From assembly GCA_019239815.1 (NCBI GenBank), contig JAFAZL010000903.1, forward strand, positions 1 to 11,343: 11,343 nt of DNA, in the 5' to 3' direction. Shown here one piece after another: positions 5,846 through 11,343 of this stretch. Numbering within the stretch: the stretch's first letter is position 1; each line of letters opens with the position of its first letter. The notes under the pieces were generated by a model that saw only the letters and a list, made by a program, of their open reading frames with translations, ran no database searches and was not told the origin of the DNA. The DNA comes from Acidobacteriota bacterium. Lineage in GTDB: Bacteria; Acidobacteriota; Terriglobia; Acidoferrales; UBA7541. A program made the translations under genes and the position numbers.

Positions 5846-5869
5846 TCTTCGCCCCAAAACGGAACTCGC

Positions 5870-7189
5870 TCAGCCGCCAAACCGCGCCGCGAACGCCAGT
5901 AACCGCGCATCGCCGCCTCGCGCTGCGGCCAACTGCACGCCTGCCCCTCCGGCCGCCGGCAGCGTAACCACGGGCGCCCCAGCCAAGCTCATCGGTGTCG
6001 TGTAGCTCAGGATCGCCTTCCGCGCATTTGTGTGATCGGCGCCCACCTCAAGGCGCGTCACCGGCGAGGAAGGCCCCATCACAAAATCAAACTCGCTCAG
6101 CAATACATCCGTCTTCGCGCGAAATTCGGCGAGCTTCGCGCGAAGCTGTTCCACCTCGGCTGCCGGCAGCGAAGCGCCCCGGGCAAGCCGCTCCGCAATC
6201 CGCGGCTCGAAGCAAGTGTAGTCGCCGCCGGTAGCCGCAGCATGGATCGCTGCCGCTTCGTTCGCCTGGATCGGCACGTAAATGTCCCAAGCCTCGCGCC
6301 AGTACGACGAATCAAACGTGAAAAAGTCGGCGCCCACATCGCGTAGTCGCTCCGTCCAATGCAAAACCCCCCGCATCACCACTGGCTCCGCATCGCGCAT
6401 GAATTCTGGCGCCACCACGGCGACGCGAACCTTCCGCGACGAAGCAGCGGCGCTCTTGCCATCGCCTGCAGGGAATTGCAATCCAAACAACGCGCTCGCG
6501 AGCAACGGTCCGTCGCTGAGATCGCGAAACAGCCAGCCGAGCGTGTCGAACGTCTGCGACAAATGCACACCCCCACGCCAAAGTCCGCGCTCATGCGCCA
6601 ATTCGATCGACGCGCGATACCCGGCAAGTCCGCACAACGCCGACGGAACGCGAATCGATCCGCCGGTATCCGTCCCGATCCCCGCGGCGGCCGAACCTTC
6701 CTGCACGCTCGCCGCTGCGCCGCTCGAAGAACCGCCCGTGAGCAGCTTCGCGTCGCTCGGTTGCGTTTCGTCGCCGAAGTCTGGATTTTCTCCAGTGATT
6801 CCGTACGCCAACGGATGCAAGTGCGTCTTGCCGACAATGACCGCGCCTTGTTCTTTCAATCGCGCGGCCACGGCGGAATCTTCGTGAGCTCGCGCATTGT
6901 GTTCCGCGTAAAAACGGGTCCCGGCCGTCGTTACAAATCCGGCGAGGTCGAAACAATCTTTTAGCGAAATCGGCAGCCCATACAGCGCAGGTTTCGCGCG
7001 GCCCGCAAAGCGCCGAGTCACTTCATCCGCGTCGCGCAGCGACCGCTCGCGATCCAGCGCGATATACACGTTGCGCCCGGAATTGGAATTGGCACGGTCA
7101 AGATGCTTCTCCACGGCTGCGATCGGCGTGACATCTCCCGATTGCAAAGCGGCATGCAGTTGAGCGAAAGAACTCGGCCCGGAATTCAT
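5870..7189 (-). CDS. Amidase-signature family hydrolase
   Basis: A 439-residue cytosolic serine hydrolase of the amidase signature family, which cleaves carboxamides to acid and ammonia. The catalytic triad is visible: Lys77 in GLPISLKDCF, the cis-serine in TGGSSSG (151-157) and the nucleophile Ser178 in GTDTGGSIRVPS. The stretch between (GKTHLHPLAYGITGENPDFG) also fits the family. Sequence around the motifs resembles GatA, but no gatB or gatC is nearby and GatA is usually longer, so a role in tRNA amidation is unlikely; the natural substrate cannot be told. The start is placed at ATG 7189, where the family N-terminus (SFAQLHAALQSGDVTP) begins; a TTG at 7231 could extend it by 14 residues with no family support. 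No strong Shine-Dalgarno is seen. It is transcribed divergently from the cytochrome gene at 7273 and looks monocistronic. Confidence 0.9.
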   Translation of the reverse strand: MNSGPSSFAQLHAALQSGDVTPIAAVEKHLDRANSNSGRNVYIALDRERSLRDADEVTRRFAGRAKPALYGLPISLKDCFDLAGFVTTAGTRFYAEHNARAHEDSAVAARLKEQGAVIVGKTHLHPLAYGITGENPDFGDETQPSDAKLLTGGSSSGAAASVQEGSAAAGIGTDTGGSIRVPSALCGLAGYRASIELAHERGLWRGGVHLSQTFDTLGWLFRDLSDGPLLASALFGLQFPAGDGKSAAASSRKVRVAVVAPEFMRDAEPVVMRGVLHWTERLRDVGADFFTFDSSYWREAWDIYVPIQANEAAAIHAAATGGDYTCFEPRIAERLARGASLPAAEVEQLRAKLAEFRAKTDVLLSEFDFVMGPSSPVTRLEVGADHTNARKAILSYTTPMSLAGAPVVTLPAAGGAGVQLAAARGGDARLLAFAARFGG

Positions 7190-7272
7190 GCGTGCATTGT
7201 AACCGCATCGCCGCGCCTCGGCGGCGCGCAAATCGCTGTTCAGAAAATCAACGGCTAAGCTAGCATGTCCCC

Positions 7273-8211
7273 ATGAAACTCACGTGGCAGCGCGCTCTGT
7301 TCGGGCTCCTCGTCACATCGGTTCTTCTCGGCGCTCTGAATTTACACAAAGCTCAAGCGCAGACCACCGGCGGAGTCGCGGCGGCTCAAAAACCTCTGTA
7401 CGCCCGGCTCGCGTGGAAACGCACGTCGCCATCCGATCTCGAACTTGGCGGCGATCTATCTGGCACACCGCCGAACACCGCGCGCTACATCACACGCGAA
7501 CAACTGCTCGCCTTGCCACAGGTCAGCTTCACGGTCACGAACGACCCGAATTTCAGCGGCGCAACACAAGTCAGCGGCGTGCCGCTCGAACAACTTATAC
7601 AGGCGCTCGCCGCGAATCCGCAATCCGATCTCGCCGTCGCCATTTGCCGCGACAAATACGAAGCGCATTATCCGAACGCCTACGTCGCGGCGCATCAGCC
7701 CGTGCTCGCGCTGAAAATCAATGGCAACGATCCCGCCGGCTGGCCGAAATTTCCCGAAGGCGGCGCAGACTTGGGCCCATATCTGATTTCATCAGCCGAC
7801 TTCAAACCCAGTTTCAAGACTTTGTCGCACGAAGACGCGCCGCAGATTCCCTGGGGTGTCGTGCGCCTCGAATTTCAAAGTGAAGCCGTCGTCTTCGATG
7901 CGATTCGCCCGCGCGGTGCCAACGCAAATTCACAGGAAGTCCAGGACGGCTACCGCATCGCACAGCAAAACTGCTTCCGCTGTCACAACAGCGGCGACCA
8001 AGGCGGACATAAAGCGCAGCGTCCCTGGACTTTGCTTACGATGTGGGCGACTGCGTCTCCCGATTATTTCACCGGGTACATCCACAATCCGAAATCGAAG
8101 AATCCAAAATCGCAAATGGAAGGATTCCCGAACTACGACTCTGCGACGCTCAACGCGCTTACAAAATACTTTCAGTCGCTTAACGTCGACATGAAGACCG
8201 GTAAGCCATGA
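7273..8211 (+). CDS. SUOX-fold-like domain fused to monohaem cytochrome c
   Basis: A 312-residue exported redox protein. The signal peptide (MKLTWQRALFGLLVTSVLLG, cleavage after AQA at residue 29) is followed by a domain at about 60-215 with features of the oxidoreductase molybdopterin-binding (sulfite oxidase/YedY) fold: YITREQLLALPQVSFTV, VSGVPLEQLIQAL, then AICRDKYEAHYP, LKINGNDPAGWP and DLGPYLI. The cysteine that ligates molybdenum in sulfite oxidase normally lies upstream of GVPL; none is present there, and the only cysteine in the domain is Cys125, so cofactor binding is doubtful. The C-terminal part holds one haem site, CFRCH (234-238), with Met282 a possible distal ligand. It probably works in periplasmic electron transfer. 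Its last codon overlaps the start of the DUF2165 gene by 4 bp (ATGA), so the two are co-translated. The start has only a weak Shine-Dalgarno. Confidence 0.85.
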   Translation: MKLTWQRALFGLLVTSVLLGALNLHKAQAQTTGGVAAAQKPLYARLAWKRTSPSDLELGGDLSGTPPNTARYITREQLLALPQVSFTVTNDPNFSGATQVSGVPLEQLIQALAANPQSDLAVAICRDKYEAHYPNAYVAAHQPVLALKINGNDPAGWPKFPEGGADLGPYLISSADFKPSFKTLSHEDAPQIPWGVVRLEFQSEAVVFDAIRPRGANANSQEVQDGYRIAQQNCFRCHNSGDQGGHKAQRPWTLLTMWATASPDYFTGYIHNPKSKNPKSQMEGFPNYDSATLNALTKYFQSLNVDMKTGKP

Positions 8212-8699
8212 CACTCCGGGTCGCCAAGGCACTGCTCGTCCTCGCGATCGCGCTCTACTACACGCTCATCGTCCTCAACAACACCACGGACTACGACTCC
8301 AACTTCCAGTTCATCCGCCACGTGCTGATGATGGACTCCACGTTCCCCAACAACAGCGCCATGTGGCGCGCCATCAACTCACCGGCAATTCACACTCTCT
8401 TTTACATCACGGTCATTACCTGGGAATCGCTCACCATGATCTTGTGTTGGTGGAGCGGAATCAAACTCGCGCGAAACTTGAAAGCGCCCGCTGCAATTTT
8501 TCAGCAATCAAAAAACATCGCCATCGCAGGACTCACACTCAGCCTGCTCATGTGGCTCGTCGCATTCCTCACGATTGGCGCCGAATGGTTTCTGATGTGG
8601 GAATCATCAACATGGAACGGCCAGGAAGCGGCCTTCCGCATGTTCACAGCGGTCGGAATCGTCCTTCTGTTTCTCTCAATGAAAGACGACGAACTGTAA
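8208..8699 (+). CDS. DUF2165-family small integral membrane protein
   Basis: A 163-residue inner-membrane protein of the DUF2165 family, whose function is unknown. Four transmembrane segments are apparent at about 6-24, 58-80, 101-124 and 139-156. Family hallmarks are the first-loop NNTTDYDSNFQFIRHVLMMD (24-43), the conserved tryptophan-glutamate in TWESL of the second membrane segment, and GAEWFLMWESSTWNGQ followed by AAFRMF in the C-terminal part. Length is normal for the family. Translation starts within the stop codon of the cytochrome fusion gene (ATGA), so the two products are likely made in fixed proportion. That makes it a good candidate for a membrane anchor or quinone-side partner of the cytochrome, which is inference from the overlap. 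It ends 70 bp before a convergent gene. Confidence 0.9.
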   Translation: MTLRVAKALLVLAIALYYTLIVLNNTTDYDSNFQFIRHVLMMDSTFPNNSAMWRAINSPAIHTLFYITVITWESLTMILCWWSGIKLARNLKAPAAIFQQSKNIAIAGLTLSLLMWLVAFLTIGAEWFLMWESSTWNGQEAAFRMFTAVGIVLLFLSMKDDEL

Positions 8700-8720
8700 T
8701 TTTCTGAAGAAAATGCAGGC

Positions 8721-8745
8721 GCACGGCATGCCGTGCCCCTTTTGG
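8721..8745. terminator. 16-bp palindrome between convergent genes
   Basis: GCACGGCATGCCGTGC (8721-8736) is a perfect palindrome followed by CCCCTTTT and then a T-rich stretch. It lies 21 bases after the DUF2165 stop codon and 32 bases beyond the stop of the convergent dehydrogenase gene. As RNA it would form a strong stem and could terminate the plus-strand operon. The same type of sequence (GCACGGCATGCCGTGCCCC) is, to my recollection, a dispersed intergenic repeat in Acidobacteriota genomes, so it may be a repeat serving as a terminator. Confidence 0.6.
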
Positions 8746-8768
8746 TTCTGATTTTTGTCGTTACTTCA

Positions 8769-10355
8769 TTACTTCTTTGCTTCGATTTTCTCCGGCAGCG
8801 AAAATGCGTACATCGTGTCTCCCACCGGCACGATGAGATATTGCCGCCCCGCGAGCTCGTACGTCATCAACGAAGCCTGGATGTGCTCGCCAACGTTGAG
8901 ATGCCACAGAGTCGTTCCCGTCGTCGGATCGAGCGCCAGCAAATTTCCTAGGTGATCTGCGGTGAAAAGCAAATGCCCTGCGGTCGTCAAAATTCCCGCG
9001 GTGTCTTCGCCCTCGCCGAGTTCGTGGTTCCAGACAATTTTCCCCGTCCGATAGTCGAGCGCGCGCAGCGTCGAATCCATATAAAGGTTGCGATCGCGCC
9101 CGCCCCATCCTTCGACCTGGCCTTCGATCGTGCGGTAGTAAACGCTGATGATTCGCCGCGCCATCACGTAAAACAATCCGGTCTGCGGATCGAAGCTCGG
9201 CGACATCCAATTCGTAGCGCCGTCGGAACCCGGCTCGACGAGCGCGCCGTCGGGACTCGGCGTCGCTTCGGGCTTAGCGATCGGACGCCCCTTCGCATCG
9301 ACGCCGTTTGACCACGTCTGATCGATGAATTCGCTCGTCGCCAGATGTTCGCCGGTCGTGCGATCGAGCAGGAAATAAAATCCGTTGCGGCTCGCCTGCG
9401 CCAGCAGCTTGCGCTGCTTGCCCTTGTACGCCTCATCGAGAAGAATCGGCGTCTGCACCGCGTCCCAATCGTGGAGGTCATGCGGCGAAGGCTGAAACGC
9501 CCACTGCAATTTTCCTGTGTCGGGATTGAGCGCCACGATCGAACACGTATAAAGGTTGTCGCCCTTGCGCCGGTCGCCGACGAGCACCGGATTCGGATTG
9601 CCCGTGCCCCAATACAAAAGATTCAATTCTGGGTCGTAGGTGCCGGTCATCCACGTCATGCCACCGCCGTGCAGCAATGCATCGGTGTCAGGCCACGTTT
9701 CCGATCCGGGCTGGCCGGGATCGGGTTCGGTGAACCAACGCCATTGCACCGCGCCGGTGTCGGGATCGACGGAAGTCAGCACGCCGCGAATGTCAGTGGC
9801 GTCACCCGAAACGCCGGCGATGATGTGGTTTTTGACGACGAGCGGCGCCATCGTCGCGAAATATCCGAGTTTGGCGTCGACGAGCTCGACGTCCCACACG
9901 AGCTTTCCATCTTTTGCCGTGAGGCAGAGCAGATGCGCGTCCGACGTCGTGAAATAAAGTTTGTCGCCGAGCATCGCGACGCCGCGATGGCCGATGTGAT
10001 CGCCGGCAACCTTGCGCTCAAAATGCCAGATCGGCAGCCCGAATCGCGCGTCAATCGCATAGACGTTGTCGGGCACGGTGAAATACAAAATGCCGTTCAC
10101 TTCGAGCGAAGTCGCTTTGATTCCTTGGCCGTGCGTGCGGTAGATCCACGCCAGCGTGAGCTGGTTGACGTTTTTCACGTTGATCTGATCGAGCGGTGAA
10201 AAACGCTTGCCGGAATAATCGCCGTTGTAGGTCGGCCAGGTGTCGGTCGCCTGCTTCTGGAGCAAGGCCGCGGGATCGAGCCCCTGCGCGCTGAGTGCCG
10301 GCATGCGCAGCGCTAGAAGTAGCAGGAACGCAACAACGGCGCGTAGCATGCTCAT
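8769..10355 (-). CDS. PQQ-dependent dehydrogenase (quinoprotein, methanol/ethanol type)
   Basis: A 528-residue periplasmic quinoprotein with an eight-bladed propeller fold, expected to oxidise an alcohol, aldehyde or sugar and hand electrons to cytochrome c. After a signal peptide (cleavage near LSAQ, residue 24) come WPTYNGDYSGKRFSPL (40-55) and repeated blade ends such as DPDTGAVQW, NPDTGKLQW, YRTGKIVW and DPTTGTTLW. Active-site candidates by comparison with methanol dehydrogenase are Trp235, Asn253 in TGNPNP, Asp296 in PHDLHDWD and Arg323 in ASRNG. Asp298, two residues after the catalytic Asp, is the extra acid typical of lanthanide-dependent members. The usual metal-binding Glu (GAE-x-G-x-RG) aligns with Ala186 in GDATDIRG, with Asp185 and Asp188 beside it. 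The adjacent-cysteine pair of classic enzymes is absent. GGAGG precedes the start, which overlaps the cytochrome stop by 4 bp. No PQQ synthesis genes are in the window. Confidence 0.92.
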   Translation of the reverse strand: MSMLRAVVAFLLLLALRMPALSAQGLDPAALLQKQATDTWPTYNGDYSGKRFSPLDQINVKNVNQLTLAWIYRTHGQGIKATSLEVNGILYFTVPDNVYAIDARFGLPIWHFERKVAGDHIGHRGVAMLGDKLYFTTSDAHLLCLTAKDGKLVWDVELVDAKLGYFATMAPLVVKNHIIAGVSGDATDIRGVLTSVDPDTGAVQWRWFTEPDPGQPGSETWPDTDALLHGGGMTWMTGTYDPELNLLYWGTGNPNPVLVGDRRKGDNLYTCSIVALNPDTGKLQWAFQPSPHDLHDWDAVQTPILLDEAYKGKQRKLLAQASRNGFYFLLDRTTGEHLATSEFIDQTWSNGVDAKGRPIAKPEATPSPDGALVEPGSDGATNWMSPSFDPQTGLFYVMARRIISVYYRTIEGQVEGWGGRDRNLYMDSTLRALDYRTGKIVWNHELGEGEDTAGILTTAGHLLFTADHLGNLLALDPTTGTTLWHLNVGEHIQASLMTYELAGRQYLIVPVGDTMYAFSLPEKIEAKK

Positions 10356-11233
10356 TTGGCCTCCTTTTCAAGCGTGTGCACATAGGCGTAGAGATCGTGC
10401 ATTTGCGTTTGCGTGAGCTTGTCGAGCAGCGCGCGGTGCACGGCGAGCTTGTCGGTCACTTCGACTTTCACTTCGTTGCGCGGATACGCGTGGAACCAGC
10501 CATTGGCGTCGGTGATCGCGACGGAAAATTCGTCGAGATGATTCAGTTTGCCTTCGACGACTTCGCCAGACTTCGTGGTTACTTTCGCCGTTTTGAAATT
10601 GCCTTCGGGATAGAGCATCTGCGCTTCGAGATCGATCGCGGAATATTTTCCTGAGACGTTCGCGAGATCGCCGGTCGCAGAGTGGCACTTCGTGCAGCCG
10701 CCGGCGCCTTCAAAAAAGGCTTTGCCGGCTTGCGCGTTGCCAGTGAGCAATTTCTCAGCCGGATAGCCGTTGGGAACTTCCGACGATGAAAGCCCTTCGG
10801 CGATGCGCCAGTGAAGATATGCAGCGATGTCGGCGATCTGCGCGTCGGTAAGCGGAAGAGCCGGCATGCCTTTTTCGGGGCGGCCGTTGTGCACGACTTC
10901 GCCGACCTTGTCGCCCTTCACGTCGTGCGCAACGACGGGCGAACGTAACAAATCTGGACCGCGTGCGCCGGTGGCGTCGGCTCCGTGGCAGAAAGCGCAC
11001 GATTCCGTGTATTGCGTCTGCCCACGCGCGGCCTCGGCATTCTCTGGTGGAGGTGGTCGCCGTTGCTTCTTGAGCGGCGTGGGGCCGTTTTGCGCGGCGG
11101 CCGGAGCGGCCGTGGTCGCGGGCTTCTGTTCCTGTTGCGGCCTGCGCGCCGCGGCGCTCGCGACGATAACCAGTGCAAGAGAAATTCCTGCGAGCAGCGC
11201 GACGAGAAACTTCGACTTGGAAGATCGTTTCAT
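10352..11233 (-). CDS. Dihaem cytochrome c with inserted beta domain
   Basis: A 293-residue periplasmic dihaem cytochrome c, probable electron acceptor of the PQQ dehydrogenase encoded next. The signal sequence or anchor covers about residues 9-29; a linker rich in Ala, Pro and charged residues (32-66) follows. The first cytochrome domain has CAFCH (79-83) and distal Met123 in KGMPALPLTD. The second has CTKCH (180-184) and a possible distal Met206 in QMLYPEG. Between Met206 and the final helix (LLDKLTQTQMHDLYAYVHTL) lies an insertion of about 45 residues (VTTKSGEVVEGKLNHLDEFS onward, 218-258) whose alternating pattern suggests a small Sm-like beta barrel. The start is supported by AGGTGA just before the ATG. 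Its stop codon overlaps the dehydrogenase start (ATGA), so the two are co-translated, cytochrome first. Confidence 0.9.
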   Translation of the reverse strand: MKRSSKSKFLVALLAGISLALVIVASAAARRPQQEQKPATTAAPAAAQNGPTPLKKQRRPPPPENAEAARGQTQYTESCAFCHGADATGARGPDLLRSPVVAHDVKGDKVGEVVHNGRPEKGMPALPLTDAQIADIAAYLHWRIAEGLSSSEVPNGYPAEKLLTGNAQAGKAFFEGAGGCTKCHSATGDLANVSGKYSAIDLEAQMLYPEGNFKTAKVTTKSGEVVEGKLNHLDEFSVAITDANGWFHAYPRNEVKVEVTDKLAVHRALLDKLTQTQMHDLYAYVHTLEKEAK

Positions 11234-11343
11234 TCTTCACCTGGAGAATTGCGCACGCCGATGCGGCACGTTTGCAGGCCGAACTTTCGGCGGGGGTAGT
11301 TTCGCAGTGTCATGGACGCTAGGGAAGGGGAATTCGTTTCCAG
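11234..11343 (-). promoter_or_regulatory. Upstream region of the cytochrome-dehydrogenase operon
   Basis: This 110-bp end segment contains the Shine-Dalgarno AGGTGA of the cytochrome gene and a 6-bp inverted repeat, GCCGAA/TTCGGC (11278-11291), about 45 bases upstream of the start codon. The repeat could be an operator or part of the leader. I could not place a convincing -35/-10 pair, and the promoter may lie beyond the window. Confidence 0.3.

Larger units (their letters stand above)
5561..5869. other. Intergenic tail of the two-gene unit
   Basis: This 309-bp gap lies between convergent genes, where little regulation would be expected. It still holds a 10-bp inverted repeat (5579/5661), a copied CCTGAGAT word, the palindrome ACCGGTCCGGT (5635-5645), a good plus-strand promoter (5671-5699), a short hairpin (5717-5731) and the palindrome GGGGTATACCCC (5834-5845). 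Only a 12-codon reading frame (5711-5749) follows the promoter. No protein gene is supported. It may be the remnant of a longer mobile or regulatory segment. Confidence 0.45.

Noticed and set aside
3802..5869. Prophage or integrative element with att sites and integrase
   Set aside because: No integrase, transposase, tRNA target or long direct repeat was found; only short inverted repeats flank the unit.
7190..7231. TTG start extending the amidase by 14 residues
   Set aside because: The extension matches no amidase N-terminus and lacks a ribosome site.
9345..10199. Plus-strand frame of 284 codons opposite the dehydrogenase gene
   Set aside because: Mirror frame of a GC-rich gene; no recognisable domain, while the opposite strand encodes a complete quinoprotein.

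Overview
The window is a GC-rich bacterial chromosome segment. Acidobacteriota, probably the Terriglobia/Koribacter side, is the best guess. The pointers are a copy of the short repeat beginning TCATCCTGAGCGAAGCGAAG (common in that phylum), a 16-bp palindrome of a type often seen in acidobacterial intergenic DNA, exported multi-domain c-type cytochromes beside a PQQ dehydrogenase, and secreted enzymes with AxA signal peptides. This assignment is inference; the window has no rRNA or other marker.

Layout. (1) Bases 98-1890, minus strand: a MEMO1-family protein (AmmeMemoRadiSam system protein B), a small exported beta-rich protein and a 119-residue protein with a duplicated motif. (2) Bases 2188-3801, plus strand: a secreted adenosine-deaminase-family enzyme, divergent from block 1 across a 297-bp gap. 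(3) Bases 3802-5869: a visibly more A/T-rich stretch with two tightly coupled plus-strand genes of unknown function (4254-5560). A 452-bp leader with several strong inverted repeats precedes them, and a 309-bp tail with inverted and direct repeats and an orphan sigma70-like promoter follows. This is the least ordinary part of the window and the best candidate for an uncharacterised, horizontally acquired module. (4) Bases 5870-7189, minus strand: a stand-alone amidase-signature hydrolase. (5) Bases 7273-8699, plus strand: an exported protein with a SUOX/molybdopterin-binding-like domain fused to a monohaem cytochrome c, overlapping by 4 bp a DUF2165-type membrane protein. (6) Bases 8769-11233, minus strand, convergent with block 5: a periplasmic dihaem cytochrome c and, overlapping it by 4 bp, a PQQ-dependent dehydrogenase carrying an Asp-x-Asp motif like that of lanthanide-dependent enzymes.

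How the genes work together. Block 6 reads as one periplasmic oxidation unit: the quinoprotein oxidises a substrate (probably an alcohol or sugar) and the co-translated dihaem cytochrome passes electrons to the respiratory chain. Block 5 is a second envelope redox unit made of a haem protein and its membrane partner. The adenosine deaminase homologue would act on exogenous purine nucleosides. The MEMO1 homologue and the amidase are cytosolic enzymes with no partners visible here. No tRNA, rRNA, CRISPR array, transposase or integrase was seen.
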